This document shows, piece after piece, positions 8,335 to 17,477 of a DNA stretch of 64,000 bases. The translations under genes and the position numbers were made by a program. Within the stretch, counting starts at the first letter, position 1; each line of letters starts with the position of its first letter. Below the pieces are notes generated by a model that did not search any database, had not been told where the DNA came from, and saw only the letters and a program-made list of their open reading frames with translations. This DNA comes from Psychromonas arctica DSM 14288. Lineage in GTDB: Bacteria > Pseudomonadota > Gammaproteobacteria > Enterobacterales > Psychromonadaceae. Where the stretch lies: positions 1-64,000 of the forward strand of contig NZ_AXWP01000026.1 of the NCBI RefSeq assembly GCF_000482725.1. The letters run 5' to 3'.

Positions 8335-10398
8335 TCATTTCCAGAAACGTAATGATCGAAGTGTTTTAATAAATGAATCAGCTGCTTTATCATCTAAGTT
8401 AATCATCCCATTATCTTCTACATTATCTAACCCCACGGCTTTAAGTAAAGATTGTGCTTGCGGAGTATAACCAATGAATTTTTTGTGGGCGTAAGCATCA
8501 CTGATAAAATCTTTAGCTTCGGGCACTTTGGCAAAATAGTCAGCTCCATCATTACTCACTAGCACTAATACTGCATCGTATAATACAGATGGACCACCAG
8601 CGATAGCTTGCTGCGCTTTAACGTGATTACCTTTAGAACAAGCAGCACCGCCTATTTCTGCTGCAATCACTTCGTATCTAGCACCTTCATCGGCTAATGC
8701 ATCAGTAACGGATTTAAATAATGCACCGTCAAAACCTTCCGATATTAATATACCCAATTTTCTACCTTTGAAAGTGTTAACTGAATTTTTTAATATACTC
8801 AATGCGTCTGATACAGGTAAATCGGTACGCGTTGCTTTTGCTGCTTCAGCGGCTTCTGGCATGGTTTCTAAACCTAAGCCTGCTGCGACTTTTTCAGCTA
8901 ACTTTTTATCGATATTGATGAGGTGTGATACTAAACGTTCCCGGATTGCTAATTTTTCGACTTTGGATAACTCAAACACTAGTGCAGATTGAATGTGTTC
9001 CTGCTCGACGTCTGTTTGGCTGAGATAGAACTGGCGAGCTTGGCTATAATGATCTGAGAAGGTTTCAGAACGATAGCGTGTTTTATCACCCATCATTTGC
9101 TCTGAACTACTTTTAAAACCTTGTTCAGGACAAGCGCGAGGATTATTTTCATCTGCATCCCAAGAGTTAGGTTCATAGTTAACACGACCCTTTGGATTTT
9201 TCATCGTCATGTGTCCATCTTGTTGAAAATGATGCATTGGACATTTTGGTGCATTAATCGGAATATCAGTAAAGTTGGGACCACCAAGTCGTTTAGTTTG
9301 AGTATCTAAATAAGAAAAATTACGCCCTTGTAATAAAGGATCAGGCGTAAAATCAATACCTGGCACTATGTTCTGGGTACAAAATGCGACCTGTTCAGTT
9401 TCAGCAAAAAAGTTATCGACAACGCGATCAAGTACCATACGGCCAACAATTTTAACCGGTACTTGTTCTTCAGGAATAAGTTTAGTCGGGTCGAAAATAT
9501 CAAACTCAAAATCGTCAGCAAATTGTTGGTCGAACACTTGTAGGCCTAACTCCCATTCAGGAAAATCACCCGCTTGGATCGACTCCCAAATATCTCTTCG
9601 ATGAAAATCAGGATCTGCACCGTTTATTTTGAGTGCTTCATTCCAAACCACTGATTGCATGCCTAGTTTAGGTTTCCAATGAAACTTAACAAATTTTTCT
9701 TCACCTTTAGCATTAATCAATTTAAAGGTATGCACACCAAAACCTTCCATAAAACGTAATGAACGAGGGATCGCACGATCAGACATGGTCCACATCACCA
9801 TATTCATTGCTTCTGGTGTTAGGCTGACAAAGTCCCAGAAATTATCATGTGCTGTTTGCGCTTGAGGAAAACCTCTGTCAGGTTCTGCTTTTGCAGAATG
9901 TACCAAATCGGGAAATTTCATTGCATCTTGAATGAAGAAGACAGGAATGTTATTACCTACAAGATCCCAATTGCCTTTTTTAGTATAAAACTTAACAGCA
10001 AAACCTCGTACATCACGAGCCAAATCGCCCGAACCTTTGTTACCTGCTACCGTTGAAATTCTTGTAAATAACGGTGTTTTTTCACCTTTTCGCTGAAAGA
10101 TATCTGCGCTGGTAATGTCAGATAATGATTCGTAGGTTTCAAAGTAACCATGCGCACCATATCCTCTTGCATGTACAACTCGCTCTGGGATTCTTTCATG
10201 ATCGAAATGAAACAGTTTTTCTCTTAATACATGATCTTCCATCAAGACGGGACCATTTGCTCCAGTTTTTAAAGAGTTTTGATCATCACTGATTGGGCAA
10301 CCTTGGCTTGTGGTCATTGTGGGGGAATCACCAGTATTTGATTGATGAAGCTCTCCACCTTTGCCTTTACCGCCTGAGTATTTAAATGATTCTGTCAT
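8335..10398 (-). CDS. katE: Large-subunit catalase (HPII/KatE type) with C-terminal DJ-1-like domain
   Basis: This is a haem catalase of 687 residues that breaks down hydrogen peroxide. Residues 1-50 form an extended arm, the catalase core covers about 50-500 and a flavodoxin/DJ-1-like domain covers about 555-687, as in E. coli HPII. Catalytic His76 (VVHARG), Asn149 (VGNN) and haem-ligand Tyr363 (FSYLDTQ) keep exactly the HPII spacing of His128, Asn201 and Tyr415. The HPII residue His392, which bonds to the haem tyrosine, is replaced here by Cys340, 23 residues before Tyr363. AAGGA precedes the ATG. The next minus-strand gene lies about 250 bp upstream, so katE probably has its own promoter. 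Confidence 0.95.
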   Translation of the reverse strand: MTESFKYSGGKGKGGELHQSNTGDSPTMTTSQGCPISDDQNSLKTGANGPVLMEDHVLREKLFHFDHERIPERVVHARGYGAHGYFETYESLSDITSADIFQRKGEKTPLFTRISTVAGNKGSGDLARDVRGFAVKFYTKKGNWDLVGNNIPVFFIQDAMKFPDLVHSAKAEPDRGFPQAQTAHDNFWDFVSLTPEAMNMVMWTMSDRAIPRSLRFMEGFGVHTFKLINAKGEEKFVKFHWKPKLGMQSVVWNEALKINGADPDFHRRDIWESIQAGDFPEWELGLQVFDQQFADDFEFDIFDPTKLIPEEQVPVKIVGRMVLDRVVDNFFAETEQVAFCTQNIVPGIDFTPDPLLQGRNFSYLDTQTKRLGGPNFTDIPINAPKCPMHHFQQDGHMTMKNPKGRVNYEPNSWDADENNPRACPEQGFKSSSEQMMGDKTRYRSETFSDHYSQARQFYLSQTDVEQEHIQSALVFELSKVEKLAIRERLVSHLINIDKKLAEKVAAGLGLETMPEAAEAAKATRTDLPVSDALSILKNSVNTFKGRKLGILISEGFDGALFKSVTDALADEGARYEVIAAEIGGAACSKGNHVKAQQAIAGGPSVLYDAVLVLVSNDGADYFAKVPEAKDFISDAYAHKKFIGYTPQAQSLLKAVGLDNVEDNGMINLDDKAADSFIKTLRSLRFWK

Positions 10399-10612
10399 AT
10401 CTAGTCCTTAATCCTTGTGCTAAAAAATTAATGTTTAGAGGCTAACAATTAAACACGTTAACTCATTGATAAATAGCAATAACAATGCCAAATATAAACG
10501 TAGTAAATATCACTGTTAATCTATAATTAGATGTTCTGACACGTAAAATTTACAAACTTTTTGTCATTATTACTAAAGGTGATTAATGGTTTACATAGCC
10601 TTGATTAAATAA

Positions 10613-10634
10613 GCAAAAACTGAACTGTTTTTGC
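10613..10634 (-). terminator. Hairpin, possible terminator of the helical protein gene
   Basis: An 8-bp perfect stem (GCAAAAAC / GTTTTTGC) with a 6-nt loop lies 13 bp after the stop of the minus-strand gene ending at 10648. On the minus strand it is followed by TTATTTAATC, only moderately T-rich. Confidence 0.45.
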
Positions 10635-10647
10635 CTATAAGCATCTA

Positions 10648-11106
10648 TTAAATATCATTCATTTCATTGATATCGATGGTGAGTTGTTTCTTTAGTTGCT
10701 CTGTGTGTTGGTGAAGATTATCAAATAATATTTCTACTTCTTGGGATTCATTTGATTTAGAAATACCTTGATAAATACTCGTTAAATATTGGTTAAAACG
10801 ATCTGCTAATGCTTCAACTTGTTCGCTCGTCACTTGCGAATGATTAAAATCAGTTGAAAATAAAGAATCAATATTTTGCTCCGGATCAAATTGAATAAAT
10901 GCTTCTCGAGTTTTATTCGATGCTTTATCAAGGTAGGCACTGACAAAGTCGAGCAATTCAAGTTCATGTTTTATCAGAATATCCAATAATAACTTTGTTC
11001 GTTGATTTTCAGCCACCATTGATAATGATTGATAAAATTCTGCAATACGTGAGTGCAACTTTTGATTTTGTTTTAAGAAATCGTGCACGTTATTAAAGTT
11101 ATTCAT
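10648..11106 (-). CDS. Helical ferritin-like protein of unknown function
   Basis: The 152-residue product is predicted by eye to be almost all helix and lacks a signal peptide or membrane segment. The pattern LHSRIAEFYQSLSM-x5-RTKLLLDILIKHELELLDFVSAYLDKA resembles the first two helices of a four-helix bundle such as a rubrerythrin or hemerythrin-like protein, with possible metal ligands Glu and His (KHELEL). No full metal-binding signature is visible, so iron binding is only a possibility. AAGGA lies upstream of the ATG. It sits in the stress-type run between SDR and katE. I do not recognise the family with certainty. Confidence 0.6.
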   Translation of the reverse strand: MNNFNNVHDFLKQNQKLHSRIAEFYQSLSMVAENQRTKLLLDILIKHELELLDFVSAYLDKASNKTREAFIQFDPEQNIDSLFSTDFNHSQVTSEQVEALADRFNQYLTSIYQGISKSNESQEVEILFDNLHQHTEQLKKQLTIDINEMNDI

Positions 11107-11257
11107 TAAGTTGTGTCCTTTAAAATTTTACTCAGTTTTTAATGTTGATTTGATAGACCTATTGAGTGAATTAATTAGGTCTAACTATCTAATTCGTAAA
11201 GTAAATCCGAAACGTTAATTCGAAATGTTAATTCATAATTCAAATTAATAACGTAAA

Positions 11258-11938
11258 TTAGTTTGTTGGCATGAGTGTTATTTCTCGAATATCACAACGA
11301 GGGTTGGCAGAAATGGCAAAAACAACAGCTTCTGCAACATCTGTAGGATCTAACTTGTCGGGCTTAGCTTCATCAAAGAAAGGGGTGTTGACCATACCTG
11401 GACAAATGGTGGTACAGCGACCTTTCCATTCTGCCATCTCAATAGCTAAATTTTGCGCAAAACCATAAGCAAACCATTTTGAAGCGCCGTACACTGAACC
11501 TTTAAGTGAAATTTTCCCTGCGATGGAGCTAGTGACGATAAAGTGTCCTTGAGTTTCTTTTAGTGCAGGAAGGCTTGCTTTAGCGGTATACAGTAAAGCG
11601 TTTATATTGACATCTAACATCGTTTTCCATTCATCTGGATTGCCATTTTCAATACCTGGTGTACTTGCACCCATGCCGGCATTGGCAAATACAACGTCTA
11701 TTCTGCCAAACTTCTCTTTGGCTTTATTGATGACGTTACTAATTTCATCCAAGTTAGAGACATCTGCTGTGACAGCTAATACTTTATCTTCTCCCCAACG
11801 TTGTACTATTTTGTTAAGCTTTTCAGTGCTTCTTGCGGTGATCACTGCTTTGTGTCCAGCTTCGATGACTTTATCAACCGTCGCTGCGCCTATGCCACTT
11901 GAAGCACCTGTTATGATTATTATTTTTTGATTATTCAT
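11258..11938 (-). CDS. Short-chain dehydrogenase/reductase (SDR)
   Basis: This is a classical SDR of 226 residues, NAD(P)-dependent. It has the TGASSGIG cofactor motif at 10-17, NAG at 86-88, a catalytic Ser near 138 and Tyr150-x3-Lys154 (YGASK). The ADV stretch and Arg36 after the second strand suggest NADP preference. GAGGA lies 6 nt before the ATG. It starts 34 bp after the DJ-1/PfpI gene on the same strand, so the two are probably one operon. The substrate cannot be read from the sequence; relatives include YdfG-like dehydrogenases of hydroxy acids. Confidence 0.88.
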   Translation of the reverse strand: MNNQKIIIITGASSGIGAATVDKVIEAGHKAVITARSTEKLNKIVQRWGEDKVLAVTADVSNLDEISNVINKAKEKFGRIDVVFANAGMGASTPGIENGNPDEWKTMLDVNINALLYTAKASLPALKETQGHFIVTSSIAGKISLKGSVYGASKWFAYGFAQNLAIEMAEWKGRCTTICPGMVNTPFFDEAKPDKLDPTDVAEAVVFAISANPRCDIREITLMPTN

Positions 11939-11972
11939 GTTTTATCCTCTATTTATCTTTTACGTAAACAAT

Positions 11973-12542
11973 TTAATGTGTCAATTGGTATGCAATCGCA
12001 TCGACAAAAGCAGGAATGTCATCAGGGTTACGGCTAGTAATTAATTTTCCATCTACGACTACTTTTTTATCTTCCCAGTGTGCTCCTGCATTTTTTAAAT
12101 CTGTTCTGATACTTGGAAAAGAAGTGACCTTTTTATTTTTTACGATGTCAGCTTCCACTAATAACCAAGGTCCATGGCAAATAGCAGCGATTACTTTTAT
12201 GTTGTCTTGTTTTGTTGCTTTTTGAATCAACGACACCACTTCTTTATTAGTGCGTAATACGTCAGGGTTGATTTGACCACCAGGGAAAATAATACCGTCA
12301 TAATCTGAAAGGGTTATGTCGCCAATTTGTTTATCGACTTTAACTTTATCGCCCCACTTATTGACATCCCAACCACAAATTTCTTGATTGTTATCGATTG
12401 ATACAACATCTATTTCTGCACCAAGTGCCGTTAAATTTTGTTTAGGTTGAAGTAGTTCGCTTTGTTCAAAACCATCGGTTGCAATCATGGCTATTCTTTT
12501 GTTTTTAAGTGAATTGTTTTTAAGTGAATTGTTGTTATTCAT
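11973..12542 (-). CDS. DJ-1/PfpI family protein, YhbO-like
   Basis: This 189-residue DJ-1/PfpI protein has a predicted nucleophile elbow AAICHGPW with Cys122 and His123, and the conserved Glu26 in GFEQSE. YhbO/PfpI members act as stress chaperones, deglycases or peptidases; which activity applies here is unknown. The N-terminus contains the tandem peptide NNSLKNNSLKN, encoded by a short direct DNA repeat near 12505-12537, a likely slippage duplication. AGGAGA is 5 nt before the ATG. It precedes the SDR by 34 bp in an apparent operon. The linked catalase also carries a DJ-1-like domain. Confidence 0.88.
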   Translation of the reverse strand: MNNNNSLKNNSLKNKRIAMIATDGFEQSELLQPKQNLTALGAEIDVVSIDNNQEICGWDVNKWGDKVKVDKQIGDITLSDYDGIIFPGGQINPDVLRTNKEVVSLIQKATKQDNIKVIAAICHGPWLLVEADIVKNKKVTSFPSIRTDLKNAGAHWEDKKVVVDGKLITSRNPDDIPAFVDAIAYQLTH

Positions 12543-13208
12543 GCTGTCTCCTATTCAAATAAATTAATAACTATTAGCCAGTTGTTGTTATTTGTAGGGT
12601 CTATTCTGGCTATTTAGTTACTTTGGCTTTGCAATACCAATACCATGTTGTAAAAAGTTGGTTGATATCATTTAAAACAGAGGGTTGGAGGGGATTTAGG
12701 GCTTACAGAAAAATTAATACATTGGAATGAATAATGTAATATTTTTATTTATAAATGTAATATTTTCATGGTGTGGTTACTTTTACCGAGCTTGAAAAAT
12801 TTGTATTTCAGTCAATAAATAGCTCTACTGAGTTTATTAAAATAATGATCTAAATACGAATAAAGGTATTAAGTTATTGAGAAGCTAATGATAGCCTTTA
12901 ATCATCTTGATATAGTGAAAATCCCCTATAAACGCTAGCTCTAGACTGATTTATTTTCTATTTTAAATGGAAATAGTACCTTTCAATTTTTTTATTCAAG
13001 CTCTTTACTAACGCAATATTATGTCTATTCCTCCCATAAAAATTCCGCCTATTTTTGCTCTGTAAATCCGTGGCATGCTATTTGCTCCAGCCTTAATTGT
13101 TATACGAATTTTTTTAATTGTTACACGAATATTTTAACAGTGGAAAGTTGGTACTAGGTTGTTGAAATAGCCGCTTCCAAAGACTCATTTAATTTTAAGG
13201 ATTAACCA
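12543..13208. other. Intergenic region upstream of yqaE with a 20-bp direct repeat
   Basis: This 666-bp AT-rich region separates the divergent DJ-1 operon and yqaE. A 20-bp direct repeat (TTAATTGTTATACGAATTTT and a near copy with 2 differences) is found at 13094-13113 and 13114-13133, about 75 bp before the yqaE start. No frame with a start and ribosome site was found. Promoters for both directions must lie here. Confidence 0.5.
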
Positions 13209-13367
13209 ATGGATATCATTCGAATCATCTTTGCTGTTTTATTGCCACCACTAGGTGTTTTTTTACAAGTCGGATTCTCATGGACATTCATCTTGAATAT
13301 TGCTCTAACGCTTCTCGGTTATATTCCGGGGATCATTCATGCAATTTGGGTTATCGCAAGAAAGTAA
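13209..13367 (+). CDS. yqaE: YqaE/Pmp3 family small membrane protein
   Basis: This gene encodes 52 residues with two hydrophobic hairpin segments: IIRIIFAVLLPPLGVFLQVG, then FILNIALTLLGYIPGIIHAIWV. The PPLGV-x2-Q-G and LGYIPGIIHAIW signatures are those of Pmp3/YqaE (UPF0057) proteolipids, which are induced by salt, cold or membrane stress and affect membrane potential in yeast and plants. AAGGA lies 7 nt before the ATG. It fits the stress character of the genes to its left. Confidence 0.93.
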   Translation: MDIIRIIFAVLLPPLGVFLQVGFSWTFILNIALTLLGYIPGIIHAIWVIARK

Positions 13368-13602
13368 AAATGGATTCAATTTCCATTTCATATTTATCAA
13401 TTGATGTATGACGATAACTTCATCGAAACATAAACATTGAGCATCAACAGTACCGCTTCTTTCTATCATGGAGTGGTCATTGTTTCGAAAGTAACCATAT
13501 TGTTGTCGTCTTTCAAAAAGTGAAATGATGAATATTGAGCATACTAAGATAAAAATTAAGCGATCAGAATACAAAATATTAAACAGGGGAAGGGAATATC
13601 AT

Positions 13603-15948
13603 ATGATCATATTAGCGGGACTATTTTTCATTATTGGAATAGCTTTATTTGTTGGCGGCAGTTGGTTAATTTTACTACATGGTAGTTTTTATTATTGTAT
13701 CGCGGGGCTAATGCTCATCGCTGTATCATTACTGTTACGCAATAGAAATGTATTGGCCAACTTTATCTATGCATTACTATTGTGTGGGACGTTAATATGG
13801 TCAGTTAATGAAACTGGGATGAATTGGTGGCCATTGGCAACACGAATGGGGCTTTTCTTAGTCCTAGCGATACCATTAATACTGTGTGCTATGTTGAAGT
13901 ATCGTCAACGTCGTGGCTGGTTGATTTTATTGCCAGTTTGGTTAGCTACCGCAGTCGTCACTGTCTCTCCTATTCTAATGTCCAACCCAAGTACACTTGA
14001 AGGCCAATTATCGCGAGAAATTAGTATTGCTAATGCTGATTTAGGTGGCGTTAATCCAGATGATTGGGAGGCTTATGGTCGCAGTAATTTAGGACAAAGA
14101 TTCTCTCCATTAAATCAAATCACTCCAGATAATGCAGATCAGCTTGAGTTGGCATGGCAATATCAAACTGGAGATTTGAAAGGGCCCAATGATGTAGGTG
14201 AAACCACTTATGAAGATACGCCTATCAAAGTGGGTAATTCGCTTTACGTTTGTACTCCGCACAACTGGGTTATCGCTTTAAATGCAGATACTGGCGAAGA
14301 ACAATGGGTTTATGATGCGAAAGTACCTGAAGACAGTCAGCGCCAACATCAAACATGTCGTGGAGTTGCATATTTACCTCCTGCTGATAAAAATTTACCC
14401 AATAATGTTCAACAATCGACTTTATCTGCAGAAACGTTAAGCCCGATATTATGTGATGCCCAACTATTTTTACCTACTTCTGACGCGCGTCTTGTTGCTA
14501 TTGACCCAACAACGGGTGCTCGCTGTGCTAATTTTGCCAATCAAGGTGAATTAGATTTAATGCACAATATGCCGTTTACACAATCTGGGTACTATTATTC
14601 TACGTCACCACCTTTGATAGCAGGCGGATTAGTTATCGTATCGGGATCTGTTAATGATAATTACGACATCAATTCACCATCGGGTGTAATACGTGCTTAC
14701 GATGTTAAAACAGGTGAATTAAAATGGAATTGGGATTCTGGGCACCCAGATGAAACATTGCCAATTGGTGAAGGTGAAGTTTATGCGACTAGCTCACCTA
14801 ACAGTTGGTCTGTAGCGAGCGCGGATGAGAAGTTGGGTTTAGTTTATTTTCCAATGGGCAACCGCACACCTGATCAACTGGGTATTTATCGAAGTCCAGC
14901 AGAGGAAAAGTATGCAACATCAGTGGTTGCTTTAGACCTATCAACAGGTAAGGTTGCTTGGGTGCAACAATTTGTACACCATGATCTATGGGATATGGAT
15001 ACGCCAGCACAACCTTCGTTGTTGGATTTAGAAACAGCGTCGGGTACGCAACCTGCGCTAGTCGTACCCACTAAACAAGGTGATATATATGTATTAAATA
15101 GAGCGACTGGAGATCCTATTTTTCCAATTACTGAAGAACCTGCACCTCAAGGGGCTATTCCCGGTGATTATACTGCTGCAACTCAACCCACTTCAGCGTT
15201 ATCGTTTAAACCAGAACCATTAAAAGAGAATGAGATGTGGGGAGCGACACCCATAGATCAATTAATGTGTCGTATTCAATTTAAACAGTTGCGTTATGAA
15301 GGGCGATATACGCCGCCATCTGAACAAGGTTCACTCATTTATCCTGGTAATTTTGGTGTGTTTAACTGGGGGAGTATTGCCGTCGACCCGAAACGACAAC
15401 AATTATTTGGAATGCCTTTGTATTTAGCATTTGTATCTACGTTAGTCCCAAAAGATGGATTAGATTTAACGTCAGCTAATAAAGGTGAACAAGGTGTAAA
15501 TTCAAATGATGGTGCAGATTATGCTGTCGAGTTAAAACCTTTCCTTTCACCGCTCGGTATTCCTTGTCAACAGCCTCCTTGGGGATATGTGGCTGGTGTA
15601 GATCTTAAAACTGGAAAAACCGCATGGAAACATCAAAATGGCACCATTGAAGACATGACGCCATTAAAATTGCCAATCGAAATGGGGGTGCCTGGAATAG
15701 GTGGTCCTATCATTACTGACGGTGGTGTTGTTTTTATGGCTGCATCAGTTGATAACTATTTACGTGCTTATGATATGTCTAATGGTCATGAATTATGGAA
15801 AGGCCGTTTGCCCGCAGGTGGACAAGCAACACCTATGACTTATTTAAATAGTAACGGTGAGCAAATGGTTGTTCAAGTTGCAGGCGGGCATGGCTCTATC
15901 GGTACCACTATCGGTGACTATGTTGTTGCTTACAAGTTAAAGAATTAA
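13603..15948 (+). CDS. gcd: Membrane-bound PQQ-dependent glucose dehydrogenase
   Basis: The product oxidises glucose to gluconolactone on the periplasmic side and passes electrons to ubiquinone. Five N-terminal membrane helices (residues 1 to about 115) are followed by an eight-bladed PQQ propeller with repeated tryptophan-docking strands such as TGEEQW, TGELKW, TGKVAW and TGKTAW. The motifs DDWEAYGRS-x-RFSPL, TPHNWVIALNADTG and YYSTSPPL are typical of mGDH. Length from the chosen start is 781 residues, close to the E. coli 796. The ATG at 13603 has AAGGGA 7 nt upstream and begins the first helix; the frame extends to 13525 without a ribosome site. It is convergent to a glucose-type ABC importer. 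PQQ synthesis genes are not in the window. Confidence 0.95.
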   Translation: MIILAGLFFIIGIALFVGGSWLILLHGSFYYCIAGLMLIAVSLLLRNRNVLANFIYALLLCGTLIWSVNETGMNWWPLATRMGLFLVLAIPLILCAMLKYRQRRGWLILLPVWLATAVVTVSPILMSNPSTLEGQLSREISIANADLGGVNPDDWEAYGRSNLGQRFSPLNQITPDNADQLELAWQYQTGDLKGPNDVGETTYEDTPIKVGNSLYVCTPHNWVIALNADTGEEQWVYDAKVPEDSQRQHQTCRGVAYLPPADKNLPNNVQQSTLSAETLSPILCDAQLFLPTSDARLVAIDPTTGARCANFANQGELDLMHNMPFTQSGYYYSTSPPLIAGGLVIVSGSVNDNYDINSPSGVIRAYDVKTGELKWNWDSGHPDETLPIGEGEVYATSSPNSWSVASADEKLGLVYFPMGNRTPDQLGIYRSPAEEKYATSVVALDLSTGKVAWVQQFVHHDLWDMDTPAQPSLLDLETASGTQPALVVPTKQGDIYVLNRATGDPIFPITEEPAPQGAIPGDYTAATQPTSALSFKPEPLKENEMWGATPIDQLMCRIQFKQLRYEGRYTPPSEQGSLIYPGNFGVFNWGSIAVDPKRQQLFGMPLYLAFVSTLVPKDGLDLTSANKGEQGVNSNDGADYAVELKPFLSPLGIPCQQPPWGYVAGVDLKTGKTAWKHQNGTIEDMTPLKLPIEMGVPGIGGPIITDGGVVFMAASVDNYLRAYDMSNGHELWKGRLPAGGQATPMTYLNSNGEQMVVQVAGGHGSIGTTIGDYVVAYKLKN

Positions 15949-16027
15949 TTATCAGCAATAAAAATATTGCTCGAGTTGCGGGTATATTAATAACGTTTTA
16001 ACTGCGGATCCTGAGTCGTGGTTAGTT

Positions 16028-16066
16028 GCTTTATCTAGCTGCTTTATCTAGTTGCTTTATATTGAT
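16028..16066. repeat. 13-bp tandem repeat, 3 copies
   Basis: Units beginning GCTTTATCTAG occur at 16028 and 16041, and a diverged third copy (GCTTTATATTG) at 16054, all with a 13-bp period. It lies about 80 bp after the gcd stop. Confidence 0.7.
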
Positions 16067-16136
16067 GGATAAACCTATTGTCCTTATATGATGGAGTATC
16101 GAGACCAATAATAGACGACTCATTTGACCTGATAGA

Positions 16137-16215
16137 AAAGTAGTGGACAGAAAGTAGCAAGCGAGAAAGTAGTGGAGGGGAAAGTAGTGGATACTCATAA
16201 ACTTTGACAACTCAT
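16137..16215. repeat. Array of four AAAGTAGTGGA-type units, related to 1406-1475
   Basis: AAAGTAG recurs at 16137, 16151, 16166 and 16181, a spacing of 14-15 bp, usually followed by TGGA. After the last copy the sequence CATAAACTTTGACAACTC matches 1451-1468 apart from one base, so both loci carry the same repeat family. Confidence 0.7.
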
Positions 16216-16280
16216 CATTACTCTTCGATCTGGCATCCGAGTTAGGGCTTGATAAAGCGTATTGAAGTAACATAAGTATA

Positions 16281-16315
16281 ATCCCAACAGATTAACGGGG
16301 TTAATCTGTTGGGAT
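16281..16315 (-). terminator. Perfect 15-bp hairpin after the ABC ATPase gene
   Basis: Arms ATCCCAACAGATTAA (16281-16295) and its exact complement (16301-16315) enclose a 5-nt loop. It lies about 50 bp after the stop of the minus-strand operon. Neither side shows a proper T-run, so it may act as an mRNA-stabilising hairpin or Rho-type stop rather than a canonical terminator. Confidence 0.55.
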
Positions 16316-16363
16316 CCTGTCAATAATTCTGTGGGTGATTTTTATTGACCAACCCAATTAATA

Positions 16364-17467
16364 TTAATAAACACGTTCCTGAGTATCGGGGTCAAAAAAC
16401 ACTACCTTTGACATATCCAGCAATAGTGGCATTAATTTATCGACTTTACTTTCAGCAGTTGGATGGATGCGACAAACCGTTTTCACACCATTGATTCTCA
16501 CTGTTACCAAGGTATCTGGGCCTGTTGGTTCGATGAGCTCTACATCACAATTCAACTTGGCACTATCGGGTTTGTCTTCACCTTGCTGAGTAATTTGCTC
16601 TGGTCGAATACCCAATATAATAGATTTGTCAGCGTATGCTTCTAATCCTTTAATATTCTGTTTAATTGGCACCTTCACTTTCTCATTGCCACTTTCAAGG
16701 CTTATCTGTATAACACCATTCACTTTCTCAGCCTGACAAGGAATAAAATTCATTGAAGGGCTTCCCATGAAACTGGCAATAAATTGATTACGTGGATTGT
16801 CATAAATGTCTTGTGGTGGTCCAAATTGTTGTATTTCGCCATCTTTCATCACTGCGATAACATCACCTAAAGTCATGGCTTCAATTTGGTCATGAGTAAC
16901 ATAAACAATGGTGGTTCCTTCTCGCTGATGTAATTCTTTGATTTCACCTCGCATTTCAACCCGTAACTTAGCATCAAGATTTGATAGAGGTTCATCAAAT
17001 AAGAAAATCGAAGGGTCGCGGGCTAACGCTCTGCCCATTGCAACACGTTGCCGTTGTCCACCAGAAAGTTGCTTGGGTTTTCTGTCCAGTAAGGGTTCTA
17101 TTTGCAATAACTTTGACACTTTTTCTACAATCTTTTTTTGTTCCGATTTTTCCGTTTTACGAATGGTTAAACCAAATTCAATATTCTGGCGAACGGTCAT
17201 ATTTGGGTAGAGTGCATAGGATTGAAATACCATCGCAATATCGCGGTCTTTCGGATCTAAATGCGTGACATCCCTATCTCCAATAAAAATATTTCCTTTA
17301 CTAACAGGTTCTAAACCGGCAATCATATTAAGCAGGGTGGACTTACCACAACCAGATGGACCCACTAAAATCAAAAATTGACCCGGTTGTATCTCTAAAT
17401 CAATCCCCTTGAGCACCTTGACTTTTCCATAGATTTTTTCAATATTCTGTATTTTTAAAGCGTGCAT
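16364..17467 (-). CDS. Sugar ABC transporter ATP-binding protein (MalK/UgpC/GtsD-like)
   Basis: The product is the ATPase subunit of the sugar importer encoded with it, 367 residues. The Walker A motif GPSGCGKST is at 36-44, the Q loop in VFQSYALYP, the signature LSGGQ at 134-138, Walker B IFLFDEP at 154-160 and the switch His in VTHDQ. A TOBE/OB regulatory domain occupies the C-terminal third (GIRPEQI, VELIEPTGPDTLV), as in MalK. The frame extends to 17563, but the ATG at 17467 has AGGA upstream and begins the family's usual start, MHALKIQNIEKIYG. It is the last gene of the operon, 10 bp after the second permease. Confidence 0.93.
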   Translation of the reverse strand: MHALKIQNIEKIYGKVKVLKGIDLEIQPGQFLILVGPSGCGKSTLLNMIAGLEPVSKGNIFIGDRDVTHLDPKDRDIAMVFQSYALYPNMTVRQNIEFGLTIRKTEKSEQKKIVEKVSKLLQIEPLLDRKPKQLSGGQRQRVAMGRALARDPSIFLFDEPLSNLDAKLRVEMRGEIKELHQREGTTIVYVTHDQIEAMTLGDVIAVMKDGEIQQFGPPQDIYDNPRNQFIASFMGSPSMNFIPCQAEKVNGVIQISLESGNEKVKVPIKQNIKGLEAYADKSIILGIRPEQITQQGEDKPDSAKLNCDVELIEPTGPDTLVTVRINGVKTVCRIHPTAESKVDKLMPLLLDMSKVVFFDPDTQERVY

Positions 17468-17477
17468 ATAATGTCCT

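Larger units (their letters stand above)
15949..16363. other. Convergent intergenic region rich in repeats
   Basis: The 415 bp between the stops of gcd and the ABC ATPase hold no credible gene. They contain a 13-bp tandem repeat at 16028-16066, a spaced AAAGTAG array at 16137-16215 and a perfect hairpin at 16281-16315. Confidence 0.6.

Noticed and set aside
13525-13602. Longer start for glucose dehydrogenase
   Set aside because: The added 26 residues are charged, have no ribosome site, and the ATG at 13603 has a strong one just before the first membrane helix.
16031-16273. Minus-strand frame of 80 codons between gcd and the ABC ATPase
   Set aside because: It spans two tandem arrays, has low-complexity composition and no ribosome site or recognisable family.
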